A stretch of DNA of 6,747 nucleotides from contig VGDN01000060.1 of assembly GCA_016869695.1 (NCBI GenBank), forward strand, positions 1 to 6,747, in the 5' to 3' direction. Positions 1 through 5,926 of the stretch are shown here, piece by piece (position 1 is the first letter of the stretch; each line of letters opens with the position of its first letter). The notes below the pieces were generated by a model. The model was not told the DNA's origin and ran no database searches. It saw only the letters and a list, made by a program, of their open reading frames with translations. This DNA is from Alphaproteobacteria bacterium (GTDB lineage Bacteria; Pseudomonadota; Alphaproteobacteria; Rickettsiales; UBA1997). The translations under genes were made by a program, and so were the position numbers.

Positions 1-794
1 GGCGCACCATTTTGTGAAGGGATACCACGATCAATCGAGCGCGCATCTTCAAAATGCTCGTAGCCAACTAGTAGTTTGGTGTCTTCGCCCAAATTGATAT
101 TTGCAGTTGGGTTGAAGCCATGCTTCTCAAAGCCAGTAAAGTCGCGGTAGGAACTGGATTTCTGATACATCGAATTGAAACGTAACGAAAATTTTTCATT
201 CACGCGATCGCCCAAATCCGCTTCGGCGCGACGATCTTCAAATGATCCTCCGGACAAAATTAGACGGCGCTTCTTAGTGCCATCAGCCCTCTTGGAAACG
301 CGATTAATGACACCGCCAGGACTGCCGCGACCAAAGGCCATGGCGTTTGGTCCTTTCAAGAATTCGATATTTTCGATGTTGTAAAAATCACGAATATACT
401 CGGCATCGTCACGCGTGCCATCGATGAAAAAGTTGGAAGTTGTGCCGACAGTGCTATTGGTCATGCCACGAATAGTCACCTGGTCGCGATGCCCTTCACC
501 CATCTGCACATTCACCCCCGGAACATAACGCGCCGCCTCTTCCATTTTGGTGATATTTTGGTCGCGGATTTGGTCTTGCGTTACCACCGAGATTGCTTGC
601 GGAGTATCAAGCAATGGCGTGTTGGTGCGCAGCGAGCTACGACTCGCTTCACTTTTGTAACCGCTATTTTTTGTAGAGGCAGTAACCACAACGCTAGGCA
701 GAGTTGTTGTTTTGGAATTGACCTCTTTTGCCTGCGCCTGGCTGATGAGAAGAGCAAGAGAAAGAAATGACGCTAGAGCTTTGCTGTTTTTCAT
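1..794 (-). CDS. TonB-dependent siderophore receptor, N-terminal part (runs off left edge)
   Basis: Outer-membrane beta-barrel receptor that would import a ferric siderophore using energy from TonB. I translated the minus strand from the ATG at 794; about 264 residues are visible and the frame is still open at the left edge, so most of the barrel is missing. Residues 1-22 form a signal peptide with hydrophobic core ASFLSLALLIS and a cut after AQA. A TonB box, LPSVVVTAS, lies at 32-40. The plug domain follows at about 60-168, with DTPQAISVVTQDQIRDQ, ARYVPGV, VTIRGM, FFIDGTRDD, the LKGPNAMAFGRGSPGGVIN block (146-164) and then the first barrel strands. These motifs match the FhuA/FpvA/Fiu-type siderophore receptors; the exact ligand cannot be told. 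It begins 25 bases after exbD and is likely co-transcribed with tonB-exbB-exbD. No strong ribosome binding site precedes the ATG. Confidence 0.93.
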   Translation of the reverse strand, partial: MKNSKALASFLSLALLISQAQAKEVNSKTTTLPSVVVTASTKNSGYKSEASRSSLRTNTPLLDTPQAISVVTQDQIRDQNITKMEEAARYVPGVNVQMGEGHRDQVTIRGMTNSTVGTTSNFFIDGTRDDAEYIRDFYNIENIEFLKGPNAMAFGRGSPGGVINRVSKRADGTKKRRLILSGGSFEDRRAEADLGDRVNEKFSLRFNSMYQKSSSYRDFTGFEKHGFNPTANINLGEDTKLLVGYEHFEDARSIDRGIPSQNGA

Positions 795-819
795 GTTGTT
801 GAAGTTTGTGTGAGTCCTG

Positions 820-1227
820 TTACTTCGGTTCTGTTACGAAGCCAATATTTGACAAGCCAACGCGCTGTAAGGTTGCAAGCAGATGGCTAACTTTTCCGTA
901 ACCGACATCAGCATCGGCACGCAGGTGAATTTGTTGTTTAGGATTTTCTTGTGCGAGCAGTTGGAGCTTATTGTCGAGCTGTGTCACCGAGATTTTTTCG
1001 TCATTCAAAAAATATTCTCCGGCGCGGTTGATGGAGATGGTGATAGTTTTGTCGTCGCTGATTTGTGCTGCGGTTTCTTTGGGCAAATCGAGTTTGATTG
1101 CGCTGTTTAACATCGGTGCTGTTACCAGGAAAATCACTAGCAGTACCAGCATCACATCCACCAGCGGAGTCATGTTTATTTCCGACAGCGGTGCCTGCAG
1201 CTCTTCGCGCTCGAAACTAGTTTGCAT
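820..1227 (-). CDS. exbD: ExbD/TolR family biopolymer transport protein
   Basis: Proton-channel subunit of the TonB-ExbB-ExbD inner-membrane motor, 135 residues, close to the usual ExbD length. It has a short cytoplasmic N-terminus and a motif EINMTPLVDVMLVLLVIFLV in which Asp24 corresponds to the essential membrane aspartate (Asp25 of E. coli ExbD). There is one membrane helix at about 23-43 and a periplasmic domain to the C-terminus (VGYGKVSHLLATLQRVGLSNIGFVTEP), typical of ExbD/TolR. The frame stays open upstream to an ATG at 1404, but that extension lies inside exbB and bears no family resemblance, so I chose the ATG at 1227. It overlaps the end of exbB by 11 bases, implying translational coupling. 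The genes on either side (tonB-exbB and a siderophore receptor) favour ExbD over TolR. Confidence 0.95.
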   Translation of the reverse strand: MQTSFEREELQAPLSEINMTPLVDVMLVLLVIFLVTAPMLNSAIKLDLPKETAAQISDDKTITISINRAGEYFLNDEKISVTQLDNKLQLLAQENPKQQIHLRADADVGYGKVSHLLATLQRVGLSNIGFVTEPK

Positions 1228-1858
1228 CGTTCGACAAATAGACAGTGAGCTGCTCGGCGACGTGGCGCAGATTCTGGACAAGGAGGCGATTGAGACGAAC
1301 GAAGGTGTTGTAAGCCAGCACCGCCGGAATTGCGGCGAATAGGCCGATTGCAGTTGCAACCAAAGCCTCACCCATCGGTCCGGCGACAGTTGTGAGGCCG
1401 GCACTGCCTTGGGCGGAGATGTTTTGTAGAGCGTTGTAAATTCCCCAGACGGTTCCGAATAATCCGATAAAAGGAGCGGAAGAGCCGATTGAGGCGAGAA
1501 TAGTTAAACCCTTGTCAAGCGAGGAGCGGACCCCGTCTAAGACCTGTAGCAAATGCATGGTGAGGATTTCTTTTTTGGCCTCGTGGCTTGCATATTGCGG
1601 CAGGATTTTTTCCAGATTTTTTACTTCGGTGATCAAGAAATTCACCGCACCATCAGCTGCCTTGAGTTTCTCGCGAGCAGGCCAGTTCTGGATTAAGACA
1701 TGTTTTGAGTAAAATTTCTTGTAAGCCAAATATTCGTAACGCAGCAAAAAACCTTTCCAGAAGATGATGTACCAACTGGCGAAAGACATGAGGAGAAGCA
1801 GAAGAAATACTGCAATGAGCACAGAATTTCCTTGGGTGAAGACGTGAATAAAATCCAT
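1217..1858 (-). CDS. exbB: ExbB/TolQ/MotA family proton channel protein
   Basis: Multi-pass inner-membrane scaffold and proton channel that works with ExbD to energise TonB. It has 213 residues, typical for ExbB/TolQ. Three membrane helices are visible at about 13-33, 118-141 and 163-184. The MotA/TolQ/ExbB signature is clear in the second and third: SSAPFIGLFGTVWGI (126-140) and GEALVATAIGLFAAIPAVLAYN (163-184). A cytoplasmic, charged loop connects helices one and two. The ATG at 1858 follows the tonB stop codon with no gap (TAAATG), and the 3' end overlaps exbD by 11 bases, so the three are almost surely one transcript. TolQ is the main alternative, but TonB directly upstream and a receptor downstream favour ExbB. 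Confidence 0.95.
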   Translation of the reverse strand: MDFIHVFTQGNSVLIAVFLLLLLMSFASWYIIFWKGFLLRYEYLAYKKFYSKHVLIQNWPAREKLKAADGAVNFLITEVKNLEKILPQYASHEAKKEILTMHLLQVLDGVRSSLDKGLTILASIGSSAPFIGLFGTVWGIYNALQNISAQGSAGLTTVAGPMGEALVATAIGLFAAIPAVLAYNTFVRLNRLLVQNLRHVAEQLTVYLSNDAN

Positions 1859-2434
1859 TTAGATAATCTTGAATTCGACAGGAACGATGACGGAGGCCTG
1901 CACGAATTGGCCATGGCTGCGTGCCGGAATAAACTTCCACTGTCTCACAGCGACGAGCGCCGCCTCATCTAAATCTCTGGAGCCGCTGGAGTGTGAAACT
2001 TCGACCAAGGCGGGAGTGCCGTCAGTTTTAACTACAACTGAAAGCAAAACCTTTCCCTGAGTGCCACCTTGTCTTGCGGCGGCTGGATAGCTTGGAGCGG
2101 GGTTATTAAGATATTCGGCGTCAAATACCGGCTCGCTTTCTGCAGCAACAATTGCGGTCGCATTTGGATCTTCGTGGCCAGAAGTTTTTTGGCTTAGTTT
2201 CTTTTCAGATTCTTTCTCCTGCTTAAGCGCGGATTTTTGCGTTAAGTCTTTGTAAAAAATTTTTTCACTTTTTGCTTCGTCAGAAGATGGAGCGACAAAA
2301 CTTACCTGAATTGCTTGCTTGTTTAAGACAACTGGATCGGACGGCATCAAAGACCAAGCGGTAATACCACCATGCACCAAGGCAGCGGCGGTAAAGGCAG
2401 CGACATGAAGCTTTTTGTAAGAAGAGAAAATCAC
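1859..2434 (-). CDS. tonB: TonB family energy-transducing protein
   Basis: Inner-membrane-anchored periplasmic protein that transmits ExbB/ExbD energy to outer-membrane receptors, 191 residues. The N-terminal anchor helix (about 11-30) keeps a histidine, His21, at the place of the functional His20 of E. coli TonB, though the Ser four residues before it is Ala17 here. A short Lys/Glu/Gln-rich linker (about 52-90) replaces the usual Pro-rich spacer. The C-terminal domain (about 100-191) is canonical: EPVFDAEYLNNPAPSYPAAA, GKVLLSVVV..DG, SSGSRDLDEAALVAVRQWKF.PA. The start is GTG at 2434. No ATG, GTG or TTG lies between it and the in-frame TAA upstream, and the next internal Met (30) would remove the anchor. 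No clear Shine-Dalgarno site is seen. First gene of the tonB-exbB-exbD-receptor cluster. Confidence 0.93.
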   Translation of the reverse strand: MIFSSYKKLHVAAFTAAALVHGGITAWSLMPSDPVVLNKQAIQVSFVAPSSDEAKSEKIFYKDLTQKSALKQEKESEKKLSQKTSGHEDPNATAIVAAESEPVFDAEYLNNPAPSYPAAARQGGTQGKVLLSVVVKTDGTPALVEVSHSSGSRDLDEAALVAVRQWKFIPARSHGQFVQASVIVPVEFKII

Positions 2435-2605
2435 GGAAAGTCGAGAAATAATTTTGCCAAGATATTTGGCATTGGAGAAAAGTTATCACCTACACATTTG
2501 AAAATCAATCTCACGGATTAAAAACAGAAAATGGTCAATGCTCTAGACAGGCTCTAACAGTTTTATATTGCTTCGCTCCTAGAAGTTGTAGCTCGAGAAT
2601 AATAT

Positions 2606-2632
2606 AGTCATGGTCAATCCTTGAGCATGACT
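2606..2632. repeat. Inverted repeat AGTCATG / CATGACT
   Basis: Arms at 2606-2612 and 2626-2632 form a perfect 7-base-pair stem with a 13-base loop. No T-run follows on either strand, so it is not a standard terminator. It could be an operator or a remnant of a repeat; nothing decides between these. Confidence 0.4.
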
Positions 2633-2639
2633 GGGGTTC

Positions 2640-2667
2640 GGTACTTAAATAAATAACCAACAGTACC
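2640..2667. repeat. Inverted repeat GGTACT / AGTACC
   Basis: Arms at 2640-2645 and 2662-2667 pair perfectly over 6 bases around an A/T-rich 16-base loop. It is the second of three short palindromes within 100 bases. Function unknown; it could arise by chance. Confidence 0.3.
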
Positions 2668-2686
2668 TAATATCTGCAGGACTTAC

Positions 2687-2704
2687 GCAAAACCTACCTT
2701 TTGC
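2687..2704. repeat. Hairpin GCAAAA / TTTTGC
   Basis: Arms at 2687-2692 and 2699-2704 with a 6-base loop CCTACC. It follows GGACTTAC, so the local string GGACTTACGCAAAA resembles ends of insertion sequences or small non-autonomous elements that I recall from other bacteria. That resemblance is from memory and unverified. On the minus strand the T-rich arm is followed by GTAAGTCC, not by a T-run, so it is not a clear terminator. Confidence 0.35.
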
Positions 2705-2765
2705 TTAGAAATTTTTGTCGTTCTCGCCTGTCGTGGTGCGCACGTATGTACTCAAATCTTTTATT

Positions 2766-2780
2766 TGCGGCTTCGCTGCA
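2766..2780. repeat. Small hairpin TGCGGC-TTC-GCTGCA
   Basis: A 6-base-pair stem (one G-T pair) closed by the triloop TTC. A near-identical hairpin, GCTGC-TTC-GCAGC, occurs 60 bases downstream at 2840-2852. Two related GC-rich hairpins in an otherwise A/T-rich leader suggest a dispersed palindromic repeat or a structured 5' leader of uvrB. Confidence 0.4.
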
Positions 2781-2839
2781 TGAGTTGTTGAGTTGAAACT
2801 AGTGAAGCAATCTGTCTTGATGCTCTCCTTTTATTTTGT

Positions 2840-2852
2840 GCTGCTTCGCAGC
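2840..2852. repeat. Small hairpin GCTGC-TTC-GCAGC
   Basis: A perfect 5-base-pair GC-rich stem with a TTC loop, related in sequence to the hairpin at 2766-2780. It lies just upstream of the preferred uvrB start and inside the frame that extends uvrB to a TTG at 2836. If transcribed it would sit in the uvrB leader. Confidence 0.4.
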
Positions 2853-2922
2853 TTTCGAGCCAAAAAAATTTCTTTGCAAAAGCGGTGTTGCGACACTGCC
2901 AAAATCCAAAATCAAAAATTTC

Positions 2923-4890
2923 TTGTCTTTCCAATTTCGTCTCCATTCTCCCTTTATTCCTGCTGGTGACCAGCCGCAGGCAATCGCAAAGCTGATTCGC
3001 GGTCTTGAAGAGAATAAAAAAAATCAGGTATTACTCGGCATTACTGGCTCAGGAAAAACTTTTACGATGGCCAATATCATCGAAAAAACGCAGCGGCCGG
3101 CGCTAATCATGGTGCACAACAAAACGCTTGCGGCGCAGCTCTATGGTGAGATGAGAGAATTTTTTCCGGAAAATGAGGTTGGTTATTTCGTGTCCTTTTA
3201 TGACTACTACCAGCCCGAGGCTTACATCGCCAAGACCGATACCTACATCGAAAAAGATTCGGCGATCAACGAACAAATCGATCGCTTGCGTCATGCCGCA
3301 ACCCGCGCCCTGTTTGAACGTAGAGACAGTATTGTCATCGCCTCCGTTTCTTGCATTTATGGCATTGGTTCGCCGGAATTTTATGGACAGATGGTGTTGC
3401 GCCTGAAAGTTGGTGAAGAGATTAATCGTCAAAAAATTCTCCTACGCTTGGTTGATTTGCAGTATGAACGAAATGACGTGGCATTTGAGCGTTGTAAGTT
3501 TCGCGTTGCTGGAGATGTCATAGATATTTTTCCATCGCACGAAGATGAACGTGCCTGGCGCATCTCGATGTTTGGTGATGAGATCGAAGAGATTACTGAG
3601 TTCGACCCGCTTACCGGTGAGCTTTTTGGTAAGCTTGATGCAATCGCGCTTTACCCATCTTCGCATTACGTAACTCCCGTCGAGACGCTGCGTGGTTGCA
3701 TCGATCAGATCAAAAAGGATTTAGTGATTCGCGTCAAAGAATTGGAAGCGCAGGGAAAGAATCTTGAGGCGCAGCGCCTGAATCAACGCACGACCTACGA
3801 TCTTGAGATGATGGTAGCGACCGGCTCCTGCAAAGGCATCGAGAACTACTCACGTTACTTAACTGGCCGTCCAGCTGGCGCACCGCCGCCGACTTTGTTT
3901 GAGTACTTGCCGAAAGATGCATTACTGTTTGTTGACGAAAGTCACGTCTCCGTGCCACAGATTGATGGGATGTTTAAAGGTGATGCGGCGCGCAAGCTGG
4001 CGCTGGTTGAGCATGGTTTTCGTTTGCCTTCAGCGAGCGACAATCGCCCGCTAAAATTTGCAGAATGGGAAGATTTTAAGCCGCAGACAATCTATGTCTC
4101 CGCTACTCCTGCTAAGTATGAGCTCGAAAAATCCGGCGGTGAATTTGTTGAGCAAATCATTAGACCGACCGGCTTACTCGATCCACTTTGTAAAATCCGG
4201 CCGGCAAAAAATCAGGTTGTTGATTTGCTTGCAGAGGTGCGTGCTGTCACGTCTTGCGGCTTTCGTAGTTTGGTGACGACGCTAACAAAAAAGATGGCTG
4301 AGGATTTGGCGGATTACTTAAACGACAATGGCATTAGCGTCGTCTACATGCACTCCGACGTTGATACGCTTGATCGCGTCGAAATAATCCAAAATCTGCG
4401 CTTGGGAAAGTATGACTGTTTGGTAGGAGTAAATTTGCTGCGCGAAGGACTAGATATTCCTGAATGTGCGCTAGTGGCGATTTTGGATGCGGACAAGGAA
4501 GGATTCTTGCGTAACGAGACTTCTTTGATTCAGACGATTGGCCGCGCCGCACGTAATGTGGAAAGCAAAGTACTGCTCTACGCTGACAAGGAAACGCGCT
4601 CGATTACTGCCGCTTTGAGCGAAACGGGGCGCAGAAGAAAAATACAAACCGCTTACAACGAGAAACATGGAATCACTCCAAAGACAACGAGTAAGCCGCT
4701 TGGGTCAGCATTGGAGAATCTATACAGTAAGAAGAAAGACGTGGATGAAGTTACCATGAGCTTGTCGAAGGGCGACCTTGAAAAGCTCAAAAAAGAAATG
4801 CTGCGCGCCGCCGCTGACCTAGATTTTGAGAGAGCTGCGCAGCTTCGTGATCAAATAAAGAAGGTAGAAAAATTACAACTTTTGAGATGA
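2923..4890 (+). CDS. uvrB: UvrABC system protein B, excision nuclease subunit
   Basis: Damage-verification helicase of nucleotide excision repair: it is loaded on DNA by UvrA, clamps the lesion with a beta-hairpin and recruits UvrC. With the TTG at 2923 the protein has 655 residues, close to E. coli UvrB (673). All diagnostic parts are present, numbered from this start: PAGDQPQAI (13-21), Walker A GITGSGKT (39-46), the hairpin [18 protein letters not shown] (95-112), Walker B/DEAD-like box DESH (338-341), VSATP (392-396), helicase motif [11 protein letters not shown] (537-545), and a C-terminal UVR motif ending [12 protein letters not shown]. The frame is open back to a TTG at 2836 (684 residues), but residues before 2923 do not resemble UvrB, while the TTG at 2923 aligns exactly with Met1 of E. 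coli UvrB (FRLHSPF against FKLNSAF). Neither start has a good Shine-Dalgarno site. It appears to be transcribed alone, divergently from tonB. Confidence 0.96.
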   Translation: MSFQFRLHSPFIPAGDQPQAIAKLIRGLEENKKNQVLLGITGSGKTFTMANIIEKTQRPALIMVHNKTLAAQLYGEMREFFPENEVGYFVSFYDYYQPEAYIAKTDTYIEKDSAINEQIDRLRHAATRALFERRDSIVIASVSCIYGIGSPEFYGQMVLRLKVGEEINRQKILLRLVDLQYERNDVAFERCKFRVAGDVIDIFPSHEDERAWRISMFGDEIEEITEFDPLTGELFGKLDAIALYPSSHYVTPVETLRGCIDQIKKDLVIRVKELEAQGKNLEAQRLNQRTTYDLEMMVATGSCKGIENYSRYLTGRPAGAPPPTLFEYLPKDALLFVDESHVSVPQIDGMFKGDAARKLALVEHGFRLPSASDNRPLKFAEWEDFKPQTIYVSATPAKYELEKSGGEFVEQIIRPTGLLDPLCKIRPAKNQVVDLLAEVRAVTSCGFRSLVTTLTKKMAEDLADYLNDNGISVVYMHSDVDTLDRVEIIQNLRLGKYDCLVGVNLLREGLDIPECALVAILDADKEGFLRNETSLIQTIGRAARNVESKVLLYADKETRSITAALSETGRRRKIQTAYNEKHGITPKTTSKPLGSALENLYSKKKDVDEVTMSLSKGDLEKLKKEMLRAAADLDFERAAQLRDQIKKVEKLQLLR

Positions 4891-4949
4891 GGGAAAATTT
4901 TATCCCAAATTCGTAAAATCAGAGATTCTTGCTACAGAGACTCGCAAAC

Positions 4950-4978
4950 TTGAGAAATTAAAATTCGTTTCAATGATG
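4950..4978 (+). promoter_or_regulatory. Sigma70-type promoter of the tRNA-Met gene
   Basis: The -35 hexamer TTGAGA (4950-4955) matches the consensus at five of six positions and is followed after exactly 17 bases by AATGAT (4973-4978), four of six for the -10. The predicted start is near 4985, within a GC-rich stretch GCCGCGCC. Such a GC-rich discriminator is typical of stringently controlled stable-RNA promoters. The tRNA begins at 4993, leaving a short 5' leader for RNase P. The match is read by eye. Confidence 0.6.
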
Positions 4979-4992
4979 CCGCGCCTTGCCTT

Positions 4993-5068
4993 GGCGGAGT
5001 AGCTCAGTTGGTAGAGCAGCGGGATCATAATCCGTGTGTCGGGGGTTCGATTCCCTCCTCCGCTACCA
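4993..5068 (+). tRNA. tRNA-Met, anticodon CAU
   Basis: A complete 76-base cloverleaf with encoded CCA. The acceptor stem pairs GGCGGAG with CTCCGCT (G1-U72 is a wobble pair). The D arm is GCTC-AGTTGGTA-GAGC, the anticodon stem GCGGG/TCCGT encloses loop ATCATAA with CAT at 5026-5028, the variable loop is GTGTC, and the T arm is GGGGG-TTCGATT-CCCTC. The paired first base and the D-arm form argue against initiator tRNA-fMet. A CAU anticodon could also be tRNA-Ile2 with a lysidine-modified wobble base. I favour elongator Met because the sequence strongly resembles the alphaproteobacterial elongator tRNA-Met I remember. It stands alone after uvrB, with its own promoter. Confidence 0.92.
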
Positions 5069-5078
5069 AACAAATGAT

Positions 5079-5108
5079 CTGTAAACGTGTCAGAACTTAC
5101 ATTTACAG
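5079..5108. repeat. Inverted repeat CTGTAAA / TTTACAG downstream of the tRNA
   Basis: Perfect 7-base arms at 5079-5085 and 5102-5108 with a 16-base loop, 10 bases past the tRNA CCA end. There is no T-run, so it is not a classical terminator. It might take part in 3' processing of the tRNA precursor or be chance. Confidence 0.3.
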
Positions 5109-5140
5109 TATTTGCAGCTCGATTAGGTGGAGTAATGGTG

Positions 5141-5162
5141 AAGGACTAGGACTCCTTCTTGT
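5141..5162 (+). terminator. Weak candidate terminator after tRNA-Met
   Basis: AAGGA (5141-5145) and TCCTT (5153-5157) can pair around a 7-base loop, followed by CTTGTT, a poor T-rich tail. It lies between the plus-strand tRNA and the end of the convergent minus-strand gene, where a terminator is expected. The stem is only five pairs, so the call is tentative. Confidence 0.2.
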
Positions 5163-5176
5163 TGCAGGTGCTTACA

Positions 5177-5926
5177 TCACTTAATATTTTTCCTCCAACT
5201 ATTCGACCACATCCCATTTGATCCCGCCCTATTTCCCCAAGATGATTGTTTTTGTGCACTGATTTTGTCCCGAAAGCTTTGCCGTGGCGATGGTAGCTCA
5301 ATTTTGTTGGTTAGTTGTGCGATTTGCGGATCAATTTTTTTACGAATTTGTGGGTTAAAAATTTTTTTGATGAAGTTGGTGATGTTGATGAAAAAACCCA
5401 TGACGTCAGTGGTGGTGAAGTCCCCATTAGAAATGACATTACGTGAAATGCTGAGCAATTCGAAGTAGCGTGCGAAAATTTCGTCGAGGAATTGTTGTGG
5501 TGGGTAACTGCTCAAAGCATCGACCATCAGGCGCTTTACCTCAGCGCGCAACGTGATGATTTCTGGCTCGCGACCCTTCATGTCGTAACCAACGCATTGT
5601 AGAAATTCTTCGCCTAGATTTATACCACTGACTGACGTAAGAGCGTGCGCCATCTCATGGGCGAGGATATTGTGACTAAGTTCACGTAGTATTATTTTGT
5701 TAGTGAGGAAGCAGCCGACATTAGTGTCCCAGCCTTTGATAATCTGGATGTCGAAGTGGAGCTGTTTTTGTTTGAGTTTGGTTAAGATTAGATCGAGACC
5801 GTCTTTTAAAAGCTCGATGTGGTAAAGGCCGGCGAAGAGTTTGACGAATTTTTCATCCTGTCGCACGCCTTCGAAATGAAGCTGCGGAACGATTATTTTT
5901 TTAAGAAACTCGAGCGAATGCGACAT
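5177..5926 (-). CDS. Hypothetical protein with HExxH zinc-metallopeptidase motif
   Basis: I do not recognise this 249-residue protein as a named family. The clearest feature is LAHEMAHAL, an HExxH motif with His90, Glu91 and His94 in a predicted helix, preceded by an amphipathic strand-like stretch (FDIQIIKGWDTNVGCFLTNKI is the region at 58-78). A likely third zinc ligand lies in LDEIFARYFELL (147-158), Glu149 or Glu156, giving an HExxH...E arrangement like small gluzincins. No signal peptide or membrane helix is obvious, so it is probably cytoplasmic. The C-terminal 40 residues are polar and low in hydrophobics. It starts at the ATG at 5926, preceded by GGGGA five bases upstream, and overlaps the IleRS-like gene by 26 bases, so it is probably translationally coupled to it. 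A peptidase role is inference from the motif only. Confidence 0.8.
   Translation of the reverse strand: MSHSLEFLKKIIVPQLHFEGVRQDEKFVKLFAGLYHIELLKDGLDLILTKLKQKQLHFDIQIIKGWDTNVGCFLTNKIILRELSHNILAHEMAHALTSVSGINLGEEFLQCVGYDMKGREPEIITLRAEVKRLMVDALSSYPPQQFLDEIFARYFELLSISRNVISNGDFTTTDVMGFFINITNFIKKIFNPQIRKKIDPQIAQLTNKIELPSPRQSFRDKISAQKQSSWGNRAGSNGMWSNSWRKNIK

Larger units (their letters stand above)
2435..2922. other. Gene-free divergent intergenic region between tonB and uvrB
   Basis: About 490 bases separate the GTG start of tonB (minus strand) from the preferred start of uvrB (plus strand). Promoters for both directions should lie here, but I see no sigma70 pair good enough to call and no convincing 19-base Fur box. 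The stretch holds several short inverted repeats (separate entries) and a 9-base direct repeat, ATGGTCAAT, at 2531-2539 and 2610-2618. A 61-codon minus-strand frame (2761-2946) crosses the uvrB 5' end and is not credible as a gene. The part from about 2606 rightwards looks like degenerate repeat-derived DNA rather than a promoter alone; that is inference. Confidence 0.6.

Noticed and set aside
489..770. 93-codon plus-strand frame
   Set aside because: It is antisense to the well-supported siderophore receptor and shows no protein features of its own. The same holds for the plus-strand frames at 175-384, 883-1110 and 971-1342.
1228..1404. N-terminal extension of exbD to an ATG at 1404
   Set aside because: These 59 codons lie wholly inside exbB in another frame and encode nothing like ExbD; the ATG at 1227 gives the usual ExbD N-terminus.
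2480..2508. Candidate tonB promoter TTGATT-17-TAACTT on the minus strand, with a nearby GATAAC hexamer as a possible Fur half site
   Set aside because: The -10 matches only three of six positions, and a single hexamer is not a Fur box; too weak to annotate.
2761..2946. 61-codon minus-strand frame overlapping the uvrB 5' end
   Set aside because: Basic, low-complexity product with no recognisable motif, antisense to uvrB, and without a ribosome binding site; more likely a by-product of repeat-like DNA.
4891..4906. Hairpin GGGA...TCCC just after the uvrB stop as a terminator
   Set aside because: Only four base pairs and no following T-run; it would not terminate transcription reliably.
5044..5176. 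tRNA 3' end as an integration site (attL/attR)
   Set aside because: No second copy of the tRNA 3' sequence and no integrase gene are visible in the window.
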